Assembly (NCBI GenBank): GCA_937958045.1
Contig: CALFXL010000039.1
Span: 1 to 64,000, forward strand
Source: an uncultured Opitutaceae bacterium
Lineage (GTDB): Bacteria; Verrucomicrobiota; Verrucomicrobiia; Opitutales; Opitutaceae
Direction of reading: 5' to 3'
DNA length: 64,000 nucleotides
Shown: piece by piece, positions 1 through 8,496 of the stretch
How positions within the stretch are numbered: position 1 is the first letter of the stretch
Layout of the letters: the number at the start of each line of letters is the position of its first letter
Notes under the pieces: generated by a model
What the model saw: only the letters and a program-made list of their open reading frames with translations
What the model was told of the DNA's origin: nothing
The model's database searches: none
Translations under genes and position numbers: made by a program

Positions 1-49
1 CTGCCTGTCACGCAGAAGGTCGCGGGTTCGAGTCCCGTCCATCCCGCCA
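1..49 (+). tRNA. tRNA-Asp (GTC), 3' part only
   Basis: The window opens inside a tRNA. The anticodon stem-loop with a GTC anticodon is followed by a T-arm with the usual GGTTCGAGTCC core and an acceptor strand ending in an encoded CCA at 47-49. The sequence closely matches bacterial tRNA-Asp from the anticodon arm onward. The acceptor 5' strand and D-arm lie before base 1. Confidence 0.93.
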
Positions 50-56
50 GTTTTTT

Positions 57-90
57 AAACGCCGACTTTCTGCTAAGTTGGCGTTTTTCT
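57..90 (+). terminator. Rho-independent terminator after tRNA-Asp
   Basis: A 12-bp stem (57-68 with 75-86, one G-T pair) closes a 6-base loop and runs directly into a T tract (84-88). It lies 8 bases after the tRNA 3' end, so it most likely ends the tRNA transcript. Confidence 0.85.
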
Positions 91-161
91 TTGTTACTGA
101 ACGACGCACGAGCGTCTGTGCGCGCGTACATGAACAATTCAGCGCGCTACGTGGCGGCCGT

Positions 162-617
162 TTAGTCTTGCCCGGCGGTGAAGCGGTACTGGCTGTTGAA
201 GATGAGCTCGATTTTTTTGGTGACGAAAATGCGGACCTTGATCGTGCCTTCGGATGTGCCGGGCGCACGGGGCGTGGCGTGACCTTCGATGCGGCGGGTT
301 TCACCGTCTTTGTTGTGTGCAATGCCGCTGAAGGCGACGCGTTCGCCGCGTTCGAGTTGCGCGAGTTGTTCGTCGGAGAAATCGATCTGCAGGCGTCCGG
401 CTTCGCTTAAAAAGAAATACGGGAAAACCTTCGCCTGATAGGACGTCTTGTAGGCGCCGTCGCTGCGCTCGAGCACGCCGGGGATGAGCGTGACGTTGCC
501 GATATAGATCGAGGTTTTGGTGACGGGGATTTCCACGCGATCGTACGGACCGGCGGCGAGACGTACGGCGCCACTCAGCAGAAGAAGGGCAAGGGATAAC
601 TGCGCGCGGAAACGCAT
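162..617 (-). CDS. Small secreted protein of unknown function
   Basis: This encodes 151 residues. I chose the ATG at 617 because it directly precedes a clear Sec signal peptide (basic MRFR, then a Leu/Ala-rich core ending near residue 23); the longer open frame upstream is Arg-rich and not protein-like. The mature part has alternating hydrophobic stretches suggesting a beta-rich periplasmic protein (PYDRVEIPV, TSIYIGNVTLIPG, KVRIFVTKKIELIF). I recognise no family. It is divergent from argH, with 153 bases between the two starts, and no function can be inferred from context. Confidence 0.75.
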   Translation of the reverse strand: MRFRAQLSLALLLLSGAVRLAAGPYDRVEIPVTKTSIYIGNVTLIPGVLERSDGAYKTSYQAKVFPYFFLSEAGRLQIDFSDEQLAQLERGERVAFSGIAHNKDGETRRIEGHATPRAPGTSEGTIKVRIFVTKKIELIFNSQYRFTAGQD

Positions 618-770
618 GCGGCGACTGTGCGGGTGAGGAGGCGTCGGGCAATCACGCTTTGCGGTGCGTTTTTTGGGGCGCGCGTTCCAGGCAAGGGACC
701 TCAGGCGAATGGACTTGCCGCGGTTTTCGCGTTGCGCGCGAGCGCGGGACGGCGTGTGTTGGCGGGCTGT

Positions 771-2171
771 ATGGCCAAACCTTCTCACGTCACTTGGGGT
801 GGGCGCTTTAGCGCCGGACCAGCGGAGCTCATGCTCGCGTTTAGCGAGTCAGTCTCGTTTGACCGCCGGCTGGCGCCGTTCGACATCCAAGGCAGCAAAG
901 CGCACTCGGCCATGCTGGCGAAAGTCGGGATCATCACCGCCAAGGAGCGCGATGCGATCCATGCCGGGCTCGACGCCATCCTCGCCGAGATCGAGGCGGG
1001 CAAGTTCGTGTGGGACGAAAAGCTTGAAGACGTGCACATGAACATCGAGCAGGCGTTGACCAAACGCGTGCCGGCCGCGGCGCGTCTGCACACGGCGCGC
1101 AGTCGCAATGACCAAGTCGCGACGGACATGCGTTTGTTCTTCAAACATGCTTGCGAGGTCATCTCGGAAAAAATCGCCGGCGCTCAACGCGCGATCCTGA
1201 AGCTCGCGCAGGACAATGACGACGTGCTCATTCCCGGCTACACGCATCTGCAGCGCGCGCAACCGGTGTGGCTCGCGCATCATCTTTTTGCGTATTTGGA
1301 AATGCTGGAACGCGATCGCGACCGTTTCTCGGTTGTCGCAGATCACGCCAACTGGTGTCCGCTCGGTTCGGGCGCGATCGCAGGAACGACGCTGCCGATC
1401 GATCGCGAGTTCACGGCGATCCAGCTCGGTTTCGTCGATGCGAAGGGCAAGCCGCGCGTGACGCAGAACTCGATGGATACGGTGGCGGATCGCGATGTGT
1501 TTATCGAGTTCGCGCATGCGTGCGCGCTCTTCGGCGTGCACATCTCGCGCATCGCGGAAGATCTGATTTTGTGGAACAGCGCGGAGTTTAAATTCATCGA
1601 GTTGCCCGACGCGTTCTGCACGGGCTCGTCGTTGATGCCGCAGAAGAAAAATCCCGACTCGTGCGAGTTGCTGCGCGGCAAATCGGCGCGTCTCCAAGGT
1701 AATCTCCACACGCTGCTGACGCTCGCGAAGGGCCTGCCGCTCACGTACAATCGCGATCTGCAAGAGGACAAACCGCCGGTCTTCGACAGCTTCGATCAGA
1801 CGTGTCTGTGCGCCGATGTGCTCGCGGGCACATTCACGGGCGCGGAGATGAATCGAGCGCGTTGCAGCGAAGCGGTCTCGGATCCTGCGCTGCTCGCGAC
1901 GGATCTCGCGGATTATCTCGTCGAAAAAGGGGTGCCGTTTCGCGAGGCGCATCACGCGGTGGGTGCGATCGTGCGCATCGCCGAAAAACTTTCGGTGAAA
2001 TTGAATCTGTTGCCCGAGGAAGAAGTCGCGTCGGTGCATCCGGCTTTTGGCCCGGACTGGGTCGAGGTTTTCGATCTGCAACGCGCGATGAAAAAACGCG
2101 CGGGCACAGGCATGCCGGGTCCCGCGCAAATCAAGAGACAGTTTGCGCGCTGGCAGAAGCGTCTCGGCTGA
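771..2171 (+). CDS. argH: Argininosuccinate lyase
   Basis: This 466-residue enzyme cleaves argininosuccinate to arginine and fumarate, the last step of arginine synthesis, in the cytosol. The fumarase/aspartase superfamily signature GSSLMPQKKNPD sits at residues 285-296 and contains the catalytic serine loop. Other family blocks are visible: WGGRFS near the N-terminus, HTARSRNDQVATDMRLF, and PGYTHLQRAQPV. Length is typical (about 460). I chose the ATG at 771 because MAKPSHVTWGGRF matches the family N-terminus, while the longer open frame upstream is not conserved-looking. No other arginine genes are adjacent. Confidence 0.97.
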   Translation: MAKPSHVTWGGRFSAGPAELMLAFSESVSFDRRLAPFDIQGSKAHSAMLAKVGIITAKERDAIHAGLDAILAEIEAGKFVWDEKLEDVHMNIEQALTKRVPAAARLHTARSRNDQVATDMRLFFKHACEVISEKIAGAQRAILKLAQDNDDVLIPGYTHLQRAQPVWLAHHLFAYLEMLERDRDRFSVVADHANWCPLGSGAIAGTTLPIDREFTAIQLGFVDAKGKPRVTQNSMDTVADRDVFIEFAHACALFGVHISRIAEDLILWNSAEFKFIELPDAFCTGSSLMPQKKNPDSCELLRGKSARLQGNLHTLLTLAKGLPLTYNRDLQEDKPPVFDSFDQTCLCADVLAGTFTGAEMNRARCSEAVSDPALLATDLADYLVEKGVPFREAHHAVGAIVRIAEKLSVKLNLLPEEEVASVHPAFGPDWVEVFDLQRAMKKRAGTGMPGPAQIKRQFARWQKRLG

Positions 2172-2307
2172 GTCGTGCGTGCGCCTCGTGCAATGATGCG
2201 CCGGGGTTCATCTTCTCGAAAGAATCTCCGCATGGCGCGGCGAACACGTCGCGCTGTCGCGGGCGAAGACGGTTCGTCGCGTCCTTTCCTCCTGTTCGTC
2301 GTTGTGG

Positions 2308-3759
2308 ATGCCTGCTGAGCATCCCGCTGCCGTGCTCCATCACATTTTTCCCACCAAGAAAACCGATCCTGAACTGGCGCCATTCCGGTCGGGACTGGTG
2401 TTTGGTTTTTTCAACGCGCTGACGTGGCAGGTCGGTCTCGGCACGCCGCTGGTGTTGTTTGCGCAACAACTCGGCGCGACGCCGCTGCAAGTCGGATTGG
2501 CGACATCGTTCGTGTTATTGCTGACGCCGATCCAAGTGCTCTCGACGGCGCTGCTGCCGCGCTACGGTTTCAAGAAAGTGATGTTGGGCGGGTGGGGCAC
2601 CCGGAGTATTTTTCTCGTCGTGCCGATCGTGCTCGCGGCGTTGGCGCCGTGGTGGGGAGTGCGGGGTTGGATGGCGCACACGCTCGTGTGGAGCGTGTTT
2701 TTCTTTTGTTTATGTCGGTCGGTCGGAGCGGCGTCGTTTAATCCTTGGATCTACGCGATCGTGCCGGTGACGGCGCGCGGACGCTATTTTGCGAACGATC
2801 AATTCGTGGCGAGTATCGGCAGCGTGGTGACGTTGCTCACGTGCGCGGGATTATTTGCGTTGCTGCCGGTTTATCACGCGCTGCTGATTCAGTACGCGAT
2901 CGCGTTGATGGGATCGACGCTGAGTTTTTTCGCGCTGAAAAAACTGCCCGACGGACCCAAGCCCACGGCGATCGGCGTGGCGGAAGTGCTGCGCGACACG
3001 CCGCGGCATATTTTTTCGCCGGGCCTTTTCCGCCGTTATCTCTGGATCGTCGTCTGGTATTCGGTGATCTCGACGCCGATCCCGGCGTTCATCGCGTATT
3101 ATCTGAAATCGGTGCCCGGATTTTCGATGGGCGAGATCATCGGTTTCGAAGTGGTGCGCTATCTCGGCGTGTTTCTCGCCGCGGGCACGATCCGGCATCG
3201 GATCGATCGCGCGGGTGCGAAGCCGTTTTTGATGATGTCGCTCGGGCTGTATCTCGCGGTGAGCGTGTTTTGGTGGGCGTTTCTGCGAGGCGGTTTCGGC
3301 GGTGTGCCGGGAGTGATCATCGCGTATCTGCTTCTCGGCATGGGCGTGTCGGGATGGACCATCGCGAATCTGGGTTACCTGCCGAAAATCGTGCCCGAAG
3401 GTGAACGTCCGTTGATGGTGTCGATTCACGGCGCGGTGACGTCATGCCTCGGCGGCTGCGCGCCGATTGTGTGGGGCTGGTTTCTCAAGGACGGAACGGG
3501 TGCGGGTGCGGCGGGCGCGATCGACGTGTCGGTTTTCGGATGTTTTTTTGTGGTCGTGGCGGTGAGTGCGGTAGCTCTCCTCGCGTTGGTCGGAAAGCTG
3601 CCGGAAAACACGGAAGAAAAAGTCGAGCCGCTCACGATCGGCAGCGCGGTGATGCGGCCTTTCCGGGCGATGTCGTATCTCGTGAATCTCGTGCTGCCGC
3701 CCACGCGGGCGGAGGAAAACGAAACGACCGATCGCGATGCCGGCGGCGAACGCCGCTGA
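2308..3759 (+). CDS. MFS-type membrane transporter
   Basis: The 483-residue protein is a polytopic membrane protein with about twelve hydrophobic helices and short polar loops. The first helix pair (SGLVFGFFNALTWQVG), the loop with RYGFKKV after the second helix and the long central break around residue 220-235 fit the major facilitator superfamily. The substrate cannot be told from sequence. Start: an in-frame TTG at 2302 precedes the ATG at 2308; I prefer the ATG. It lies between argH and mutL on the same strand with gaps of about 136 and 80 bases, so co-transcription is possible but not shown. Confidence 0.82.
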   Translation: MPAEHPAAVLHHIFPTKKTDPELAPFRSGLVFGFFNALTWQVGLGTPLVLFAQQLGATPLQVGLATSFVLLLTPIQVLSTALLPRYGFKKVMLGGWGTRSIFLVVPIVLAALAPWWGVRGWMAHTLVWSVFFFCLCRSVGAASFNPWIYAIVPVTARGRYFANDQFVASIGSVVTLLTCAGLFALLPVYHALLIQYAIALMGSTLSFFALKKLPDGPKPTAIGVAEVLRDTPRHIFSPGLFRRYLWIVVWYSVISTPIPAFIAYYLKSVPGFSMGEIIGFEVVRYLGVFLAAGTIRHRIDRAGAKPFLMMSLGLYLAVSVFWWAFLRGGFGGVPGVIIAYLLLGMGVSGWTIANLGYLPKIVPEGERPLMVSIHGAVTSCLGGCAPIVWGWFLKDGTGAGAAGAIDVSVFGCFFVVVAVSAVALLALVGKLPENTEEKVEPLTIGSAVMRPFRAMSYLVNLVLPPTRAEENETTDRDAGGERR

Positions 3760-3839
3760 GCGCTTGGCGCGGCGAGGATATTTTTCGCAAATCCGCGCTT
3801 CCTTCGTGAAGCCCGGCGCGCATGCTCTTGCGGCTCTGC

Positions 3840-5702
3840 ATGGCCAAGGTCCGTCTTCTTTCCGAACGAGTCGCTAATCAGATCGCCGCGGGCGAGGTGA
3901 TCGAGCGGCCGGCTGCGGTCGTGAAAGAGCTCGTGGAAAACGCACTCGATGCCGGCGCGACGCGAATCGAGGTCGAGTTTCGCCACGGCGGACGCGCGCT
4001 TTTGCGCGTCGAAGACAACGGCCACGGGATGTCGCGCGACGACGCGTTGATGGCGCTGGAGCGTCACGCCACGAGCAAGATCACCGAAGCGGATGATCTG
4101 AATCGGCTGGCGAGTTTCGGTTTTCGCGGAGAAGCGCTGCCGTCGATCGCGAGTGTATCCCGTTTTGAACTACAAACGCGCGAAGCCGGTTCGGATCTCG
4201 GTACGGAGATTTTGGTTAACGGCGGGAAGTTTGTGCACGTGCGCGACTGCGGACGTCCGGTGGGAACGCGCATCGAGGTCACGCATTTGTTCAACTCGGT
4301 GCCGGCGCGCCGGAAGTTTCTGAAAACCGACGCCACCGAGGCGGCTCACATCGTGCAAGGCGTGCGGCTCTACGCGCTGGCGTTTCCGCAGGTGGCGTTC
4401 ACGCTCATCGAGGACGGACGCATCGTATTTCGCTCGCCGCAATGCGCGACGCTGGCCGAGCGTGTGACCGAGATTTTCGGACGCAGCGTGGGCGAAGGTT
4501 TGGTGGAACTCGCCGCGGAAGAGCAGGGCATGCGGCTCACGGGACTGATCGGTCGTCCGGGGCAGGGGCGCGCGACGCGTCACGAGATGATCGTATTCGT
4601 CAACCAGCGGCCGGTGGACAGTCGCACGCTCAACTACGCGCTGATCGAAAGTTATCACGAATCGCTGCCGAAGGGGCGTTATCCCGCGGCGTTTGTTTTT
4701 TTCGAAATCGATCCCGCGGCGGTGGACGTGAATGTGCACCCGTCGAAACGCGAAGTGCGTTTTCGCAGCGAACAACAAGTGCGCTCGTTCGTGATCCGTC
4801 ATGTGCTCGCGCGCCTGCGCGAACTCGGCGCGCAATCGGCATCGACGATGATCGTGAATCCGTCGCCGACGACTTCGCTTCCCGCGCCAACTCCACACGC
4901 GACGCCATCGACGACGGATGCTCCCGAGCCGCGCGAAACGGCCGCGCTGCCGCCATCGACGAGTGTTTCGCCGATAACGCCAGCATTCCCGGCTGCGCAG
5001 CCGCCGGCACCGGCTCCCGCGTTTACGCCGCACACATCGACATCGAATATTCCTGTGCCGCTTCCGGCGAGGCCGCGCACCGCGACGGCGCGGTCGAATG
5101 CGGCAGGAGAAAACGCGGCCCCGGCGTTGCGCCGTTGGCGTTATCTCGGGCTCGCGCACAGCACGTACGCGCTGTTCGAAACGGCGGCGGGTTTGGTGCT
5201 GCTCGATCGGCGCGCGGCGCATGAGCGCATCTGGTTCGAGCGGCTGCAGGCGCAGTTTCGCGATGGCGAGATTCCGGTGCAGCGGCTGCTCTTCGCGGTG
5301 CCGCTGGAACTCGATCCGATTGCGACGGCGTTGTTGCTCGATCGCTTGAAGTTTTTTGAGCGTCACGGCTTCGAGATCGCCGAGTTTGGCCGCGGCTTTT
5401 TCCGCATCGAAAGTGTGCCCGCGTGGATGGAGCCGGCGGATGCGGAGCCGTTCGTGCGCGAGTTGCTCGGAGCGCTGCGCGATGGACGTATGCAGGATCA
5501 AAATATCGAGGTTGCGCGCGAAGAACTCGCCCGGCTCGCCTCGGCCCGCGCGATCCGGCTTCCGGAAACGACGAGCGAAAGCGAAATGCAGTCGCTCGTG
5601 GCGCAGTTGTTCGCTTGCCGCAGTCCGTTGACCAGTCCGTCAGGTCGGCCCACGCATATCGAGTTAGGCCACGGCGAGCTGGCGCGGCGCTTCCAAAAGT
5701 AG
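3840..5702 (+). CDS. mutL: DNA mismatch repair protein MutL, endonuclease motifs degenerate
   Basis: MutL couples mismatch recognition by MutS to strand removal. The N-terminal GHKL ATPase is intact: ELVENALDAG at 30-39 (catalytic Glu30, Asn34), DNGHGM at 59-64 and GFRGEALPSI from 94. A Pro/Ser/Thr-rich linker covers roughly residues 335-430, followed by the dimerisation domain. The motifs that give most bacterial MutLs nicking activity are altered: DQHA(x2)E(x4)E reads DRRAAHERIWFE (456-467), the ACR-type motif reads ASARAIR (567-573), and CPHGRP reads SPSGRP (599-604). The protein has 620 residues. The ATG at 3840 fits the family start (MAKVRLLSERVANQIAAGEV). No mutS or mutH is in the window. 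Confidence 0.96.
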   Translation: MAKVRLLSERVANQIAAGEVIERPAAVVKELVENALDAGATRIEVEFRHGGRALLRVEDNGHGMSRDDALMALERHATSKITEADDLNRLASFGFRGEALPSIASVSRFELQTREAGSDLGTEILVNGGKFVHVRDCGRPVGTRIEVTHLFNSVPARRKFLKTDATEAAHIVQGVRLYALAFPQVAFTLIEDGRIVFRSPQCATLAERVTEIFGRSVGEGLVELAAEEQGMRLTGLIGRPGQGRATRHEMIVFVNQRPVDSRTLNYALIESYHESLPKGRYPAAFVFFEIDPAAVDVNVHPSKREVRFRSEQQVRSFVIRHVLARLRELGAQSASTMIVNPSPTTSLPAPTPHATPSTTDAPEPRETAALPPSTSVSPITPAFPAAQPPAPAPAFTPHTSTSNIPVPLPARPRTATARSNAAGENAAPALRRWRYLGLAHSTYALFETAAGLVLLDRRAAHERIWFERLQAQFRDGEIPVQRLLFAVPLELDPIATALLLDRLKFFERHGFEIAEFGRGFFRIESVPAWMEPADAEPFVRELLGALRDGRMQDQNIEVAREELARLASARAIRLPETTSESEMQSLVAQLFACRSPLTSPSGRPTHIELGHGELARRFQK

Positions 5703-5850
5703 GCCTTTGGCCGAGCGAAGTTCGCGCGGTTTTTTGACCTCCGGCGAGTGTTGGAAAATTTGCGTGACCGCTATTGGCGCAGTGGCACGGTTTGTGGTTG
5801 GTTCTCCGACCGTCCGGCGCCTTAAGCGCCCGAACAACCTCTTCTTAAAA

Positions 5851-8364
5851 ATGCCCGCGACTACCAAATCCAAGAAGTCAGCTCCCGCATCCGTCACCTC
5901 AACCGCCGCTCAGGAAAGCGCGTCCGACAAGGGCAAGATCAAGCAGGCCATCCTGCGCCATCTCACGTACACCCTGGCGCGTGACCGGCACACGGCGACG
6001 ATGCGCGATTGGTGGCTTTCGACCGCCATGGCGGTGCGCGAGAGCATCCTGTCGCGCCTCATCGCGACACAGGGCGTGCACAACGATCAGAACGTCCGCC
6101 GCCTCTATTATCTCTCGCTCGAGTACCTCATGGGGCGGCTCACCGAGAGCAATATTTCCAACACGAATCTCAACCAGGCCGTGCGCGAGGCGCTCGATGA
6201 GCTCGGCATTTCGTTCGAAGACATCCGCGAGCAAGAAGTCGACATGGGGCTCGGCAACGGCGGCCTCGGTCGTCTCGCCGCCTGTTTCCTCGATTCACTC
6301 GCGACGCTGGATTATCCCGCGATCGGTTACGGCATTCACTACGAGTTCGGCCTGTTTAAGCAGGAATTCGTCAACGGCCACCAAGTGGAGCATCCCGATA
6401 GCTGGATGATCTTCGGCACGCCGTGGGAAGTGGTGCGCCCCGAGTATGCGGTCACGATCCAGATCTACGGCCGCGTGGAAAACGTCTTCGACGATTGCGG
6501 AAATTATCGTCCGCGCTGGGTCGATACCAAGAGTGTGATGGGCGTGCCGTACGACATTCCCATCGCCGGCTACGGCACCAAGACCGTGAATCTGCTGCGT
6601 CTCTGGGCGTCGCGCTCGACCGAAGAGTTCGACCTCGCGGCGTTTAATTCGGGCGGCTATGTCGAAGCGGTGCGCGAGAAGGTCGTGGGGGAAACCATCT
6701 CGAAGGTGCTTTACCCGAACGACAAGACGGAGAACGGCAAGGAGCTGCGCCTCGTCCAGCAGTATTTCTTTGTCGCGTGTTCGCTGCGCGACCTCATCCG
6801 TCGCCATTTCCGCAACGGCAGCACGGGCAACACCTGGGACAATTTCGCCGACAAAGTCGCCATCCAGCTCAACGACACGCACCCGGCGGTCGCCGTGCCC
6901 GAGCTCATGCGCATCCTCGTGGACGAGGAAAACATCCCGTGGGATCGCGCGTGGCGGATCGTGAATTCAGTTTTTGGATACACGAATCACACGCTGCTGC
7001 CCGAGGCGTTGGAAAAATGGAGCGTGCCGCTCTTCGGCCGCGTGCTGCCGCGCCATCTCCAGATCATTTACGAGATCAACAAACACCTCTTGCAGGAGGT
7101 CGAAGCGAAGTGGCCGGGCGATGTCGGCAAGATGCAGGCATGCTCGTTGATCGAGGAGTCCGGCCCGAAGTTCGTGCGCATGGCCAATCTCTCCGTCGTC
7201 GGTTCGCATGCCGTCAACGGCGTGGCCGCGCTGCACACGGAGTTGTTGAAGAAGGATCTCTTCCCGGAATTCGACGCGCTGTATCCCGGCAAATTCCAAA
7301 ACAAAACCAACGGCATCACGCCGCGACGCTGGCTGCTCGATTGCAATCCGCGTCTCTCCGACTTGATCACGCGCACGCTCGGCAACACCGACTGGGCGCG
7401 CAATCTCGACCTGTTGCGCGGGCTGGAAAAATACGCGGACGACGCGGCGTTCCAGAAGGAGTTCATGGCGATCAAGCGCGCCAACAAGGAAGCGCTCGCC
7501 GCCGTCATCAAAGCCGAGTGCGGCATCGAAGTTTCGCCCGACGCGCTCTTCGATGTGCAGATCAAGCGTCTGCACGAGTACAAGCGCCAGCATTTGAATC
7601 TGCTGCATATCATGGCGCTTTATCGCCGGCTGCTGCAGAATCCGTCGCTCGACATCGTGCCGCGCGTTTTCGTTTTCGCCGCCAAGGCCGCGCCTGGCTA
7701 CGATCTCGCGAAAAATATCATCCGCGCGATCAATCTCATCGGTGCGAAAATCAACGGCGATCCGCGCATCGGCGGTAAGCTCAAGGTCACATTCCTGCCG
7801 AATTACCGCGTGTCGCTCGCCGAGCGCATCATCCCGGCCGCCGATCTCTCCGAGCAGATTTCCACCGCCGGCAAGGAAGCGTCGGGCACGGGCAACATGA
7901 AGCTCGCGCTCAACGGCGCACTCACCATCGGCACGCTCGACGGCGCCAACGTGGAGATCAACGAAGAGGTCGGCAGCGACAACATCTTCATCTTCGGTCT
8001 CACCGTGGAAGAGGTCGTGGCGCTGAAGGCCCGCGGTTACAATCCGTGGGACTACTACAACGCCGATGAAGAACTGCGCACGATCGTTGATTGGCTCGGC
8101 TCGAACTATTTCACGCCCGGCGAGAACCATCCGTTTGGCCACGTGCATCACAGCCTGCTCGGCGGTGGCGATCCGTTCTTTGTGCTCGCCGATTTCCGTT
8201 CGTACAGCGACGCGCACGCAAAAGCGGACGCGAAGTATCGCGACAAGGCGGCGTGGGCCCGCAGCGCCATCCTCAACACCGCCCGCGTGGGCAAGTTCTC
8301 CAGCGATCGCACCATTCGCGAATATGCCGAACAGATCTGGCACTTGCCCGCGGTAAAAGTCTGA
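5851..8364 (+). CDS. glgP: Glycogen/starch/alpha-glucan phosphorylase (GT35)
   Basis: The enzyme releases glucose-1-phosphate from alpha-1,4-glucans using phosphate and pyridoxal phosphate. It has 837 residues, the usual length. The PLP site EASGTGNMKLALNG begins at residue 676, with Lys684 as the Schiff-base lysine. Other family blocks are DMGLGNGGLGRLAACFLDSLATL, QLNDTHPA and KRLHEYKRQ. The N-terminal 30 residues are Lys/Ser/Ala-rich and poorly conserved; I chose the ATG at 5851 (MPATTKSKK). A long gap to mutL (148 bases) suggests its own promoter. It is functionally linked to malQ at 52412-53998. Confidence 0.97.
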   Translation: MPATTKSKKSAPASVTSTAAQESASDKGKIKQAILRHLTYTLARDRHTATMRDWWLSTAMAVRESILSRLIATQGVHNDQNVRRLYYLSLEYLMGRLTESNISNTNLNQAVREALDELGISFEDIREQEVDMGLGNGGLGRLAACFLDSLATLDYPAIGYGIHYEFGLFKQEFVNGHQVEHPDSWMIFGTPWEVVRPEYAVTIQIYGRVENVFDDCGNYRPRWVDTKSVMGVPYDIPIAGYGTKTVNLLRLWASRSTEEFDLAAFNSGGYVEAVREKVVGETISKVLYPNDKTENGKELRLVQQYFFVACSLRDLIRRHFRNGSTGNTWDNFADKVAIQLNDTHPAVAVPELMRILVDEENIPWDRAWRIVNSVFGYTNHTLLPEALEKWSVPLFGRVLPRHLQIIYEINKHLLQEVEAKWPGDVGKMQACSLIEESGPKFVRMANLSVVGSHAVNGVAALHTELLKKDLFPEFDALYPGKFQNKTNGITPRRWLLDCNPRLSDLITRTLGNTDWARNLDLLRGLEKYADDAAFQKEFMAIKRANKEALAAVIKAECGIEVSPDALFDVQIKRLHEYKRQHLNLLHIMALYRRLLQNPSLDIVPRVFVFAAKAAPGYDLAKNIIRAINLIGAKINGDPRIGGKLKVTFLPNYRVSLAERIIPAADLSEQISTAGKEASGTGNMKLALNGALTIGTLDGANVEINEEVGSDNIFIFGLTVEEVVALKARGYNPWDYYNADEELRTIVDWLGSNYFTPGENHPFGHVHHSLLGGGDPFFVLADFRSYSDAHAKADAKYRDKAAWARSAILNTARVGKFSSDRTIREYAEQIWHLPAVKV

Positions 8365-8368
8365 CCGG

Positions 8369-8391
8369 GGAATCGCTCGCCGAGCGATTCC
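8369..8391 (+). terminator. Hairpin after glgP, probable terminator
   Basis: A perfect 10-bp inverted repeat (8369-8378 with 8382-8391) has a 3-base loop and begins 4 bases after the glgP stop. The T-rich stretch behind it is weak (CGTTTGATT), so it may be an attenuated terminator or an mRNA 3'-end stabiliser. Confidence 0.55.
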
Positions 8392-8464
8392 GTTTGATTG
8401 GGATGAGCGAAGTGCGGCCGTCCGTCGTGCTTCGCTCCGCTGCAAACGGCTGTTTTTAGCCTTG

Positions 8465-8496
8465 GCCGCGACGCGCTCGTCGCGCTCCATCGCGGC
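8465..8496 (+). promoter_or_regulatory. Hairpin abutting the start codon of the M48 protease gene
   Basis: GCCGCGA (8465-8471) pairs with TCGCGGC (8490-8496), and the 3' arm ends exactly one base before the ATG at 8497. The 18-base loop can pair further because it is CG-rich. Such a structure would hide the initiation region in the mRNA. A regulatory role is inference. Confidence 0.4.

Noticed and set aside
849..2129. Long open frame antisense to argH (426 codons)
   Set aside because: Arg/His-rich with no domain pattern; it mirrors the codon bias of argH in GC-rich DNA.
4170..5501. Long open frame antisense to mutL
   Set aside because: Low-complexity Arg-rich translation; the plus-strand MutL is unmistakable.
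6967..8490. 507-codon open frame antisense to glgP
   Set aside because: Composition is that of a shadow frame, with no motifs; the phosphorylase explains the DNA.
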